34,815 nt of DNA. Source: Acidovorax sp. A1169. GTDB lineage: Bacteria; Pseudomonadota; Gammaproteobacteria; Burkholderiales; Burkholderiaceae_C. The stretch is from assembly GCF_030704685.1 (NCBI RefSeq), contig NZ_JAUZDX010000032.1:1-34815 (forward strand), in the 5' to 3' direction. Within the stretch, counting starts at the first letter, position 1, and every line of letters starts with the position of its first letter. The translations under genes and the position numbers were made by a program. This document shows positions 24,789 to 33,903 of the stretch, in pieces. The notes under the pieces were generated by a model. The model did no database searches and was not told where the DNA came from. It saw only the letters and a list, made by a program, of their open reading frames with translations.

Positions 24789-25112
24789 ACCGCGGCGCTG
24801 TTCTCCATTTTCTCGCTGATGACCGCCTGCATCGTCAAGACGCGCGAACGCTTCATGGGCATCGGCCAGGTGCTGACGATGCCGCTCTTCTTCGCCAGCA
24901 ATGCGATCTAACCGACCGAGATCATGCCGCCATGGCTCCAGGTGGTTGCCCACCTGAACCCGTTGAGCTATGTGGTGGACGGGCTGCACGCGCTGATGCT
25001 GGCGGGCGGCACCTCCACGCTTGGGCTAGGCATGCACTTCGCGGTTCTGGCTGTGGCGCTGGCCGCGCTTGTGTGGGTTGGTGGTTGGATACATCCACGC
25101 CTGAGCACCTGA
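24789..25112 (+). pseudogene. ABC-2 type transporter permease, C-terminal fragment with a premature stop
   Basis: Reads TAALFSIFSLMTACIVKTRERFMGIGQVLTMPLFFASNAI, then TAA at 24909, then in the same frame PTEIMPPWLQVVAHLNPLSYVVDGL and a final hydrophobic span to the stop at 25110. The KTRERFMGIGQ, MPLFFASNAxYP and NPLSYVVDxLR blocks are typical of the last membrane segments of ABC-2 permeases (drug/polysaccharide export type). The stop falls where the family has Tyr, consistent with a single-base change of TAT/TAC to TAA. The N-terminal half is missing; the preceding ~280 bases show no match. Confidence 0.75.
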
Positions 25113-25427
25113 AGCCGCGGCACCGCATCGGCTTACATTGCTATGGCAGAACAGGACACCGCAGGCGACACTCGAGGTTGTCCATGCCGGTGACCTCGCG
25201 GCCGAGGAAGGGCGCGCCCTCGAAGCGGATGGATTCCTGCGGTCGTGGTTCTCGATCATCACGAACATCGCGAACTCCTGTCGCGAGCGAGGACGCATAA
25301 ATTGGCGCCATAGCGGCCAACCAGACCGTACAGAGCATTGTGACGCAACAGGCGCTAAAACATGCCGTTCCCTGGGCCTTGGCAGATGGCACGCAGCACG
25401 TCTTGGCGGCCCTAACCCTGAGCGGCT
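25113..25427. other. Spacer between the ABC-2 remnant and dps
   Basis: Short frames on both strands (e.g. leftward FEGAPFLGREVTGMDNLE) carry no domain I recognise. It may contain the dps terminator or old gene debris. Confidence 0.35.
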
Positions 25428-25976
25428 TCAATGGCCGGTGATGCCTCCGTTGCGGCTGGCCTCGAACAGAAACCAAGTGCGCCGTTCTGTCTCGTCGATC
25501 CAGGTCTCGATCAGGCTGGTGGTGGCAATGTCGCGGTGTTCGTCACACACCTCGTGTGCCTGCCGAAGACTGGCCGCAAGCGTCTTGCTGTCGTCGCGAA
25601 GCTCCGCCAACATGTCCAGCGGATCGACGTACTCGGCATCGTTGTCCAGCACCCGCTGCGTGCGGGCGATATGCCCGATCGATCGCAGCGTGGTCCCCCC
25701 CACCTTGCGTATTCGCTCGGCGATGGGGTCCGTCATTGCGTAAAGCTGGTCCGCCTGATCATCCAGCAGCAGGTGGTAGTCACGAAAATGCGGCCCACTC
25801 ATGTGCCAGTGGAAGTTCTTCGTCTTGATGTATAGCGCGAACACGTCGGCCAGGATGCCGTTCATTGCGGCGGCGATATCACGCGTCGCATCACCCTTGA
25901 GGTCAGTCGGCGTCACTAGAGGAGCCTCTCGCCGCCTTTCAAGTTCCCGCACTTTCTCTGCGCTTGGTTTATTCAT
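25428..25976 (-). CDS. dps: Dps-family DNA-binding ferritin
   Basis: 182 residues. After a basic, helix-rich tail (residues 1-30) that could bind DNA, the ferritin fold begins with IAAAMNGILADVFALYIKTKNFHWHM. The intersubunit ferroxidase site is visible as His56, His68 and Asp72 (NFHWHMSGPHFRDYHLLLDDQ), followed by IAERIRKVGG. Dps forms dodecamers that oxidise and store iron with peroxide and protect DNA in stress and stationary phase. It is a single gene; no OxyR site is evident upstream. Gene symbol given for family, not for proven orthology. Confidence 0.9.
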   Translation of the reverse strand: MNKPSAEKVRELERRREAPLVTPTDLKGDATRDIAAAMNGILADVFALYIKTKNFHWHMSGPHFRDYHLLLDDQADQLYAMTDPIAERIRKVGGTTLRSIGHIARTQRVLDNDAEYVDPLDMLAELRDDSKTLAASLRQAHEVCDEHRDIATTSLIETWIDETERRTWFLFEASRNGGITGH

Positions 25977-26167
25977 GAAGTGTCCTTGGATGGGTTGTCG
26001 GCTCTATGCCTACCTGCAGCCTCGCGCATTCATCGGCGCTCGTCTGTTTGTTGCCGCACCCAGGTTCTCGGGGCGCAGGGCCGCGCCGTGTTGCCCAGCG
26101 CACAGACCAGCGGGCGGGCTGCGTTTACCTTGGAATCCATAACCGCATTTATCGGGAGGCGTTCAAC

Positions 26168-26404
26168 ATGACTTCGACACGCAAGGCCGGCTTCGTCGGC
26201 GTAGGCATCCGCTCACTGGCCAACGCTGTTTTGCTGATCCGAGACAATGGCATGCCCGTCGGCCGGATGTCGATCCCACGGGCAGACCCGTCATGGGTGG
26301 TAGCCTGGACGCCGCAGCGCATCTCGCAAGAGGTGCTACCGGCGATGCCGTATAGCCAGTCGCTTCACTCGCAGTTCGATGCGCTTGTAACGACGATGCG
26401 GTAG
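26168..26404 (+). CDS. Small hypothetical protein (78 aa) preceding the oxidoreductase operon
   Basis: The ATG at 26168 has GGGAGG nine bases upstream; a longer open frame to 26006 has no such site. 78 residues with no signal peptide or membrane span: a VGVGIRSLANAVLLIRDNG segment, then SIPRADPSWVVAWTPQR and a helical end. I do not recognise the family. Its stop is 11 bases before the cytochrome c start, so it is probably the first gene of that operon. Confidence 0.5.
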   Translation: MTSTRKAGFVGVGIRSLANAVLLIRDNGMPVGRMSIPRADPSWVVAWTPQRISQEVLPAMPYSQSLHSQFDALVTTMR

Positions 26405-26415
26405 CGGGACCCAGA

Positions 26416-27711
26416 ATGTCAATGCGCCTGCCCATTGCCATCGGCTTTCTCGTGCTACTGCTGTTGAGCTGCTTCACCGTCGCCTGGCGCCCTGCCCTGA
26501 CACCGGAACCGCCCCCGCCAGCTGGGCGCTTCGCTCCGGCCTTGGTCGCGCTTGGCGCCCAACTCGCTGCGGCTGGCAATTGCGCCGGCTGTCACACGGT
26601 CGCGGGCGGGCCCGCATGGGGCGGCGGCCTGGGTCTGGACACTGGCTTCGGCCTGGCCTATAGCACCAATATTTCGCCAGACCCGGTGACCGGCATCGGC
26701 AACTGGTCGCAGGCCGCGTTCACCCGCGCCATGCGCGAGGGGGTGGCGCGTGACGGTTCGCACCTGCTGCCCGTCTTCCCTTACACGCACTTCGCCAAGC
26801 TTGGCGACGAGGACGTGAATGCGCTATACGCCTTTTTCATGACACGCCCTGCGGTCCATGCACCCGACCGAGTGAACACGATCCAGTTCCCGCTAAATTT
26901 GCGAGCGTTGCAGGCCGGCTGGAAGCTGCTGTTCTTCGACCCTGGCACCTACCGCAACGTCGCTGCCAGGAGCGAAGCTTGGAACCGCGGTGCCTATTTG
27001 GCCGAGGGGATCACCCATTGCGCCGCCTGCCACACGCCTCGCAACCGCTTCGGCGCCGAGCAGCTCAACGCAGCTTATGCCGGAGCGCCGCTTGATGGCT
27101 GGCTGGCACCGCCTCTGGATGCCACCAACCCCGCCCCCGTGGCATGGTCGCAGCAGGACTTATACGACTACCTGCGCACCGGCGAATCGGAGCGGCATGG
27201 CGTGGCGGCCGGCGCAATGGCCAGCGTCGTGCACGATGGTCTTGCGCGCTTGCCGGACAGCGACGTGATGGCCCTGGCAATCTACTTCTCCGACGGCAAT
27301 GGCTCGGCCGCTCGGGCGGCAGGTACCGCGGCCGCACTGGCACTGGCCGAGTCACGAAGGCTGGTCGATGTGGGCAAGGAGACCCAGTCAGGCGCCAACC
27401 TTTATCTATCGGCATGCGCTTCCTGCCACTACAGTCCGCCTATGCGGCCACCGGCCGTGCAGGGTAGCCTAGCATTGAGTACGGCCATCGCTGCAAGCGA
27501 TCCCGCCAATTTCATCCAGACCGTGCTGTATGGCGTCGGCAACCCAGGTGTGCCAGGGCCGTACATGCCCGGCTTCGCCACTGCGCTGAGCGATACCGAC
27601 ATCGCCCAACTGGCCTCCTATCTGCGCAGCACGCGCAGCGACCAACCTGCCTGGCCCGGGCTACCCGCCGCCATTGCAGCACGCCGGCCACCCCACATCA
27701 CCATCCAATGA
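26416..27711 (+). CDS. Three-heme cytochrome c, electron acceptor subunit of a molybdenum oxidoreductase
   Basis: 431 residues with an N-terminal hydrophobic anchor (~4-20). Three CxxCH heme sites: CAGCH at 56-60, CAACH at 202-206 and CASCH at 334-338. The layout is that of the cytochrome subunit of membrane-bound alcohol and aldehyde dehydrogenases (AldG-type). It would pass electrons from the 2Fe-2S subunit encoded next to the quinone pool or terminal oxidase on the periplasmic side. The stop overlaps the next start (ATGA). The ribosome site is weak, fitting translational coupling to the small gene upstream. Confidence 0.88.
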   Translation: MSMRLPIAIGFLVLLLLSCFTVAWRPALTPEPPPPAGRFAPALVALGAQLAAAGNCAGCHTVAGGPAWGGGLGLDTGFGLAYSTNISPDPVTGIGNWSQAAFTRAMREGVARDGSHLLPVFPYTHFAKLGDEDVNALYAFFMTRPAVHAPDRVNTIQFPLNLRALQAGWKLLFFDPGTYRNVAARSEAWNRGAYLAEGITHCAACHTPRNRFGAEQLNAAYAGAPLDGWLAPPLDATNPAPVAWSQQDLYDYLRTGESERHGVAAGAMASVVHDGLARLPDSDVMALAIYFSDGNGSAARAAGTAAALALAESRRLVDVGKETQSGANLYLSACASCHYSPPMRPPAVQGSLALSTAIAASDPANFIQTVLYGVGNPGVPGPYMPGFATALSDTDIAQLASYLRSTRSDQPAWPGLPAAIAARRPPHITIQ

Positions 27712-28196
27712 CTGCCTCGACCACCACCACCTTCCAGCTCAATGGAAAGGCTTTGTCCGTGACGACCAGCCCCGACACGCCCCTTTTGTGGGTTATTCGC
27801 GACGAGGTCGGATTGACCGGCACCAAGTTTGGATGCGGCATCGGACTGTGTGGCGCCTGCACTGTTCACTTCGGGCGCCACGCGGTGCGCTCCTGCGTCA
27901 CGCCGCTCAGTGCGGTGGCGGGCGCCGATATCACAACCATTGAGGGCCTGTCACGTGACGGCCAGCACCCGTTGCAGAAGGCCTGGGTGCAGACCCAAGC
28001 GCCGCAGTGCGGCTACTGCCAGTCGGGCCAGATCATGCAGGCAGCCGTGCTGATACGGCGCTTCCCGCAGCCGACCGACGATGACATCGACTCGGTGATG
28101 AACGGCAACCTTTGCCGCTGTATGGCTTATGTGCGCATCCGCCAGGCGATCAAGATCGCCGCCGCGGAGGTACGGGGGGGAGCACCCCATGCATGA
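27708..28196 (+). CDS. 2Fe-2S subunit of aldehyde/isoquinoline oxidoreductase (IorA/AldF-like)
   Basis: 162 residues. Plant-type ferredoxin cluster ligands at Cys43, Cys48, Cys51 and Cys63 (GCGIGLCGACTVH), and the second cluster in the C-terminal helical domain at Cys101, Cys104, Cys136 and Cys138 (CGYCQSGQ, GNLCRCMAY). This is the standard small subunit of xanthine oxidase-family enzymes, carrying two clusters that link the Mo site to the cytochrome. No own export signal; it is probably exported bound to the Tat-signalled large subunit (inference). It overlaps its neighbours at both ends (4 bp and 8 bp). Confidence 0.93.
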   Translation: MTASTTTTFQLNGKALSVTTSPDTPLLWVIRDEVGLTGTKFGCGIGLCGACTVHFGRHAVRSCVTPLSAVAGADITTIEGLSRDGQHPLQKAWVQTQAPQCGYCQSGQIMQAAVLIRRFPQPTDDDIDSVMNGNLCRCMAYVRIRQAIKIAAAEVRGGAPHA

Positions 28197-30462
28197 ATGC
28201 CAAGGGCCGTCGCTTGGGCTCAGGAGGCGCGGCTTCCTCATCAGCGTGACCAACGCTGGGTTCGCCATGGCTTTCCTGCAGGCACAATCGGGGCTGGCAG
28301 CCACGGACGCGACCGGTATCGCGGCCGACCACTCGGGCGCCTCCTTCGAGCCCACCCTCTGGTACGCCATTGACCGCGAGGGAGTCGTCACCGTGCACAT
28401 CATCCGCGCCGAGATGGGCCAGCACGTGGGCACGGCCCTGGCACGCATCGTGGCTGATGAACTGGAGGTCGATTGGACTTCGGTGCGGCTGCACTACGCC
28501 GACACAGATCCAAAATGGGGGACCATGGTAACCGGTGGCAGCTGGTCGGTGTGGCAGAGCTTCCCGCAACTCAGCCAGGCAGGCGCAGCGGGACGCATAG
28601 CATTGATCGAGGAAGGCGCTAAGCTGATGCGCGTACTCCCGGCCACGTGCACAGCGCGCAACGGCGTTGTCAGAAGTGCCGGAAAGTCTGTGACTTATGC
28701 CGACATCGTGCGTAATGGTCAGCTATCCCGCAGCTACAGCGCCGAGGAACTGAAGGCCCTGCCTATCAAGCCGGCAGGCCAGCGCCGCCTGATCGGCCTG
28801 CCGACGGCCGCCATCGACATACCTAGCAAAACCACCGGAGCGGCACGCTATGGCCTGGACGCACGTGTGCCCGGAATGGTCTACGCCCGACCTAAGCTGC
28901 CGCCCACGCGCAACGGCTGCAAGGTCACGTCCGTGGACGACAGCGCGGCGCTGGTCATCCCGGGGTACCTGAAGAGCCTGGTGCTTGACGACCCCTCGGG
29001 CACCGTGCCGGGGTGGGTGGTGGTGTGCGCCGATTCCTTCTTCGCGGCCAGCCGCGCAGCCGACCTCGTGAAGGTCGAATGGACCACCAGCCCGGCGGTC
29101 GCCGTGTCAGAGGCCGACATCCAGGCGCGCGGGCTGGCGCTGGTGACCGACGCGGCGGGGGGATCACTGGTGGTGGAGGACGCAGGCGTCGATGTTGCCT
29201 TCAGCTCTGCTTGGTCCACTCTGGAGCGCAAGTACACGACGGCCACGGTGCTGCACTTTCAACTCGAGCCGCTCAACGCGTTGGCTTTGCATAAGGACGG
29301 CGTCTGGGAGATCCACACCGGCAACCAGTGGCAATCGCTGATCCTGCCCACGCTAGCCAAGGCGCTGGGTGTGGCCGAGACGCAAGTGGTGATGCGCACC
29401 TACCTGCTCGGCGGCGGCTTCGGCCGACGCCTGAACGGTGACTACGCGGTGCCTGCCGCGCTGGCCGCAAAAGCCTTGGGTCGGCCGGTGAAGCTGCTGT
29501 GGGCCCGCGCCGACGATGTGCGCTTCGACTCTCCGCGTTCGCCTTCAGTGCAGCGCCTGCGCATGGCCTTCAATGCCAACGGCCACGTCACCGCCATGCA
29601 GCACCACGCTAGCGCTGGGTGGCCCACGCAAGTGATGGTGCCGTCGTTCATGCCCAAAGGCAGGAACGGCGAACCCTACGACCCATTTGCTATCTCGGGG
29701 GCGGACCATTGGTATTCAGTAGGCGCACAGCGCGTGCGGGCCATCTCCAACGACCTGGCCAACAGTACGTTTCGCCCTGGCTGGCTGCGCTCCGTGGGGC
29801 CGGGGTGGACCAACTGGGCGTTGGAGTCCTTCATGGACGAAGCCGCGCGCGCCGCCGGTATGGACCCGCTGGCCTTTCGCCTGCGCCTGCTCGGGGGCAA
29901 TGGCAAAAACGGCAGGGACGGTGCAGCACGACAGGCCCTGGTGCTACAGCGCGCCGCCGACATGGCTGATTGGGGCGCTAAGATGCCCGCGGGAACCGGC
30001 CTCGGGCTGGCAACCACGTTTGGCCAGGAGCGCGACATGCCGACCTGGTGTGCCTGCGTAGCACGCGTAAGTGTTGACCGCTCCAGTGGCGTCGTGAAGG
30101 TCCAGAAACTCACCGTGGTCGTAGACGCTGGCACTATTGTCCATCCCGACGGCGCGCTGGCGCAGGTTGAAGGCGCCTCGCTGTGGGGCCTGAGCATGGC
30201 CTTGTTCGAGGGCACTGCCTTTGCCAACGGTCAGGTGCGCGACACCAACCTGGACACCTACACCCCGCTGCGCATGCGCGACGTCCCGAGCATGGAAATC
30301 GCATTCATCCCCAGTACGGCGCCGCCCACCGGGCTGGGCGAACCCGCCACCACCGTCGTGGGGCCGGCCATCGGCAACGCAATTTTCGCGGCGGTGGGGG
30401 TAAGGCTGCGTCACCTGCCGATCCGCCCGGCTGATGTGCTGGCCGCGCTGAAGTTGGCCTGA
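28189..30462 (+). CDS. Molybdopterin-binding large subunit (IorB/AldH-like xanthine oxidase family)
   Basis: 757 residues from the ATG at 28189, which has GGGGAG seven bases upstream and overlaps the previous stop; an upstream in-frame start at 28129 lies inside the 2Fe-2S gene and is unlikely. The N-terminus LRRRGFLISV is a twin-arginine export signal. Mo-cofactor motifs: GGGFGRR at 408-414, GVVVxx-type contacts between, and the catalytic glutamate in GLGEPA (Glu718). The enzyme would hydroxylate or oxidise aldehydes or N-heterocycles at the Mo centre in the periplasm. Order cytochrome - FeS - Mo is the reverse of some known operons. No XdhC-type cofactor-insertion gene is present in the window. 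Confidence 0.9.
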   Translation: MHECQGPSLGLRRRGFLISVTNAGFAMAFLQAQSGLAATDATGIAADHSGASFEPTLWYAIDREGVVTVHIIRAEMGQHVGTALARIVADELEVDWTSVRLHYADTDPKWGTMVTGGSWSVWQSFPQLSQAGAAGRIALIEEGAKLMRVLPATCTARNGVVRSAGKSVTYADIVRNGQLSRSYSAEELKALPIKPAGQRRLIGLPTAAIDIPSKTTGAARYGLDARVPGMVYARPKLPPTRNGCKVTSVDDSAALVIPGYLKSLVLDDPSGTVPGWVVVCADSFFAASRAADLVKVEWTTSPAVAVSEADIQARGLALVTDAAGGSLVVEDAGVDVAFSSAWSTLERKYTTATVLHFQLEPLNALALHKDGVWEIHTGNQWQSLILPTLAKALGVAETQVVMRTYLLGGGFGRRLNGDYAVPAALAAKALGRPVKLLWARADDVRFDSPRSPSVQRLRMAFNANGHVTAMQHHASAGWPTQVMVPSFMPKGRNGEPYDPFAISGADHWYSVGAQRVRAISNDLANSTFRPGWLRSVGPGWTNWALESFMDEAARAAGMDPLAFRLRLLGGNGKNGRDGAARQALVLQRAADMADWGAKMPAGTGLGLATTFGQERDMPTWCACVARVSVDRSSGVVKVQKLTVVVDAGTIVHPDGALAQVEGASLWGLSMALFEGTAFANGQVRDTNLDTYTPLRMRDVPSMEIAFIPSTAPPTGLGEPATTVVGPAIGNAIFAAVGVRLRHLPIRPADVLAALKLA

Positions 30463-30566
30463 TCCCTCTTCGCGACCAACGCACTGTCACGAGGATCGGA
30501 CATGAACAACTGCGAGCAACTCATCGACGGCACCAGCCAACACTTGCCCATAAGCCTCAAAGGCGC

Positions 30567-30709
30567 CCGGCATCGATGGCGCATTGTTCGAGAAGAGGGT
30601 GCTGTTCGTGACGCACAACGTGGCGCTGTCTAAGCGGTGTGACAGGACAATTGAGATGATCGACGGCTGCATTGCGGCCGCAGGACGACCTCGGCAGGAG
30701 AACTCATGA
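30567..30709 (+). pseudogene. ABC transporter ATP-binding protein, C-terminal tail (LolD/MacB-like)
   Basis: The frame reads GIDGALFEKR, then VLFVTHNVALSKRCDRTIEMIDG, to a stop overlapping the next start (ATGA at 30706-30709). The FVTH is the H-loop (switch) followed by the RCDRxxxMxDGxI tail typical of lipoprotein- or macrolide-export ATPases. Walker A, signature and Walker B are all missing, so only the last ~45 residues survive. An overlapping 44-codon frame from 30502 has no recognisable content. Confidence 0.6.
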
Positions 30710-33702
30710 TTACAACCAGGGTTGCACCGCCAGGGGAGGATCAGGCTGGCACGGCCTCGCCCGAACTGCAAGAGACACTAGCACTCGAGACTGTGCAGCC
30801 AACGAACACTTTGGTGCCTGGGGCTTCGGCCTTGAGCAACAAGGCTGCTACCAAACGCGATGTTCCGTGGCACTCCACCATGGCGGACATTGGTCAGCTC
30901 AAGGCCGATTGCAAGACAGACCCTGCACTCGGTCTGACGGCTGCCGAAGCCGCCCGTCGGCTTGCACGCGACGGGGCCAACGAATTACGCGCTCTGCCTG
31001 CCGTGCCTCCCTGGCGCCATGCTCTGACCGAGCTACAGGACCCGCTGCTCTACCTGCTGCTGGTTGCGGCTGCCGTTGCCCTGGCTGCGTGGGCTTTCGA
31101 CGGGCGCCACGGCTGGCCGATGGACTCTATCGTCATCGCGGTGGTCGTCGTGATCAATGCCGCACTGGGTTGGGTTCAGGAGGCCAAGGCCCGAAGCGCT
31201 GTCGCAGCGCTTGCGCGCATGACTCGGGCCAGCTCCAGGGTGGTGCGCGATGGCTTGCTCCTGGGTATCCCCAGTGCAGCCCTGGTTTTGGGAGACTTGC
31301 TGGTGCTGGGCGAAGGCGACGCGGTGGGTGCAGACGCGCGCTTAACCGAGGCCTCAGACCTACTCTTGCTCGAAGCCTCTCTGACGGGCGAGAGCGAGCC
31401 GGTACCGAAAGACGCAGCGGCCCTGAACGCCACTGCAGCCCTGGGCGACCGGCTGAACATGGTCTACAGGGGCACATCGGTGGCTCAGGGCCACGGCCGG
31501 GCCGTGGTCACTGCCATCGGCATGCAGTCCGAGGTCGGCGCTATCGCGACCATGTTGGATGAGACTGCTGATAAGCCGACCCCGCTTCAGGTGGAAGTAG
31601 CCCATATCGGGAGAGTGATGGGGTTGGCGGCCGTAGTGGTCGCCGTGGCAGTTGTTTCCACGATCCTAATCACAGAGCATGTGCGCGCGGCGGCAGATGT
31701 CGTTAGCGTGTTGCTGCTAGGGGTTTCGCTGGCCGTGGCAGTTGTGCCCGAAGGCCTACCCGCCATCTTGTCTGTCGTGTTGGCACTGGGCGTGCAGCGC
31801 ATGGTCCGGCGCCATGCCATTGTCAAGAATTTGACGTCGGTGGAGACGCTCGGATCGGCCTCGATCATCGCCACCGACAAGACCGGAACGCTGACCCGTG
31901 GCGAGATGACGATCGTTCGTATCGTCACCGCGTCGGGTATCAGCGACGTAACGGGGGTTGGCTATGCCCCTGTGGGCCAGGTACAGCTAGCTGGAGCCGC
32001 GTTGCAGCCGGGTGCACAGTACGCCGAGAACGTGGCCGTGCTAAGCGGAGGCAGCTTAGCCGGCAATGCAGTATTGCGAAAGGCCGAGGGGGGTGGCTGG
32101 AAGATTGATGGCGATCCGACAGAGGCGGCCTTCCTCGTAGCCGAGCATAAGCTAGGCGGCACGGCCCGCCGTATAAAGCGATTCACCCGTATTGGCGAAA
32201 TTCCGTTCACTTCGGCCCGCGGGATGATGTCTACGATCGAATCCGACCACGACCACGGGGAACGCCTTGTGCTGATCGCCAAAGGCGCTCCTGGGGTGCT
32301 GCTTGCGAGGTGCACGCAATTGCGTATCGGCAGTGCCACCGTTAATCTGGACGACACCATGCGCCAGCGCATCGCGGCCGACGTTACCACATTGGCCGAC
32401 GCTGCCCTGCGGACGCTGGCGGTGGCCTACCGGCAACTCGATGCGGGCGAAGGCGTGGAAGTTGGCCCACAATTGGAACAGCGGCTGATCTACGTCGGCA
32501 CTGTGGGCATCATCGACCCGCCGAGACCTGAGGTGGCGGTGGCGGTCCAACAGGCGCATGCCGCCGGTATTCGGGTCATCATGATAACGGGCGATCATCC
32601 GAGCACGGCGCTGCGCGTCGCGAAGGATCTGGGCATCGTGACTGCGGATTCGAAGGCCCTTACCGGCACCGAACTCGACGTGTTGGCTGCGCTCGGCGAG
32701 CCAGCCTTCGGCGAAGCTGTACGCCAAACTTCGGTTTTCGCTCGTGTTGCACCTCGCCACAAGCTGCAAATCGTGCGTGCGCTGCAGGATAGCGGCGAAG
32801 TGGTGGCGATGACGGGTGACGGCGTCAACGACGCGCCGGCGCTGAAGGCCGCGGACATCGGCATCGCCATGGGCATCACCGGAACCGAGGTAACTAGGCA
32901 AGCGGCGCGAATGATCCTCGCCAACGACAACTTTGGAACGATCGTCGATGCAGTGCGCGAGGGCCGCGGTGTGGTCGACAACATCCGCAAGTTCCTGCGT
33001 TACCTACTCTCATCTAATCTTGGCGAGGTGCTCACCGTCTTCCTGGGCGTGATGGGTGCAGGCATCATCGGATTGAAGTCAGGTTCGCTTGACGCGGGCA
33101 GCGCTGGCAATGACCTGGTGCTACCGTTGCTCGCCACGCAGATTCTCTGGATCAACCTGATTACCGATGCAGGGCCGGCATTGGCTATGGGCGTGGACCC
33201 CATCGCAGAAGACATGATGGTGCGTCGACCGCGTCAGCGGGGAGTGCGCATGATCGACGCCCAGATGTGGGCTGGCATCGCCGGCATCGGTATCGTCATG
33301 GCGGTGGTCACCCTGCTGACCATCGACATGTTCCTGCCGGGCGGGCTGGTGGAGGGCCATGAGGACTTGTCCCGCGCCCGTACAGCCGGTTTCAACGTAT
33401 TGGTGCTGTCTCAGCTCTTCAACTGCTTCAACGCTCGCTCGGAGACACGCAGCGCGTTCCACGATCTGTTTGCCAACCGATGGTTGTGGGCCACGGTGGC
33501 GCTCTCGGTAATGCTGCAGGTGGGTGTTGTCCACCTCGAATTTCTCAACCGAGCCTTCGGCACGAAACCTCTTTCGCTGGCGCAGTGGGGCGTTTGCATT
33601 CTGATGGCCAGTGGCGTGCTGTGGTTTAGCGAGCTTCGCAAGTGGGCGCTCCGTGCCTGGGCAAGAGGCGGGAGATCCGCACCTGCTGCCAAAATTGAAT
33701 AA
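30706..33702 (+). CDS. Cation-transporting P-type ATPase, P2A (Ca2+-type)
   Basis: 998 residues, with an unusual ~60-residue N-terminal extension before the cation-ATPase N domain; an internal start at Met59 would give a standard length, but AGGAG six bases before 30706 supports the longer form. Motifs: TGES at 227-230, PEGLP at 348-352, DKTGTLT with Asp391, GDGVNDAP from 704. Residues matching the SERCA Ca2+ ligands are all present: Glu349 in M4, Asn771 and Glu774 in M5 (SSNLGEV), Asn817, Thr820 and Asp821 in M6 (NLITDAGPA). This supports Ca2+ (or Mn2+) export from the cytosol. The start overlaps an ABC-ATPase tail fragment. It is not closely related to the MgtA protein at 11886. Confidence 0.9.
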   Translation: MITTRVAPPGEDQAGTASPELQETLALETVQPTNTLVPGASALSNKAATKRDVPWHSTMADIGQLKADCKTDPALGLTAAEAARRLARDGANELRALPAVPPWRHALTELQDPLLYLLLVAAAVALAAWAFDGRHGWPMDSIVIAVVVVINAALGWVQEAKARSAVAALARMTRASSRVVRDGLLLGIPSAALVLGDLLVLGEGDAVGADARLTEASDLLLLEASLTGESEPVPKDAAALNATAALGDRLNMVYRGTSVAQGHGRAVVTAIGMQSEVGAIATMLDETADKPTPLQVEVAHIGRVMGLAAVVVAVAVVSTILITEHVRAAADVVSVLLLGVSLAVAVVPEGLPAILSVVLALGVQRMVRRHAIVKNLTSVETLGSASIIATDKTGTLTRGEMTIVRIVTASGISDVTGVGYAPVGQVQLAGAALQPGAQYAENVAVLSGGSLAGNAVLRKAEGGGWKIDGDPTEAAFLVAEHKLGGTARRIKRFTRIGEIPFTSARGMMSTIESDHDHGERLVLIAKGAPGVLLARCTQLRIGSATVNLDDTMRQRIAADVTTLADAALRTLAVAYRQLDAGEGVEVGPQLEQRLIYVGTVGIIDPPRPEVAVAVQQAHAAGIRVIMITGDHPSTALRVAKDLGIVTADSKALTGTELDVLAALGEPAFGEAVRQTSVFARVAPRHKLQIVRALQDSGEVVAMTGDGVNDAPALKAADIGIAMGITGTEVTRQAARMILANDNFGTIVDAVREGRGVVDNIRKFLRYLLSSNLGEVLTVFLGVMGAGIIGLKSGSLDAGSAGNDLVLPLLATQILWINLITDAGPALAMGVDPIAEDMMVRRPRQRGVRMIDAQMWAGIAGIGIVMAVVTLLTIDMFLPGGLVEGHEDLSRARTAGFNVLVLSQLFNCFNARSETRSAFHDLFANRWLWATVALSVMLQVGVVHLEFLNRAFGTKPLSLAQWGVCILMASGVLWFSELRKWALRAWARGGRSAPAAKIE

Positions 33703-33903
33703 AGGTTGTGTCCGGAACTCGGGCATGTGTGGAACCCAACGTGGCGTGGCCCATTCTTGGGCGCAGTGCAATGGTAGTCATTGCAGTCGCAGAAGCATTG
33801 TGTGGTGCGGTAGCCTGAAAGCTTGGCACTCTGGCCAATGCGTGTGACATCGAACAGACGAACAGCTGCGGTAGGTCGGATGCTTGGCTATTGGAGATTC
33901 CAC

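Noticed and set aside
24501..24989. 162-codon minus-strand frame between the hydroxylase and ABC-2 remnant
   Set aside because: No recognisable domain, and it overlaps the well-supported ABC-2 permease reading on the plus strand.
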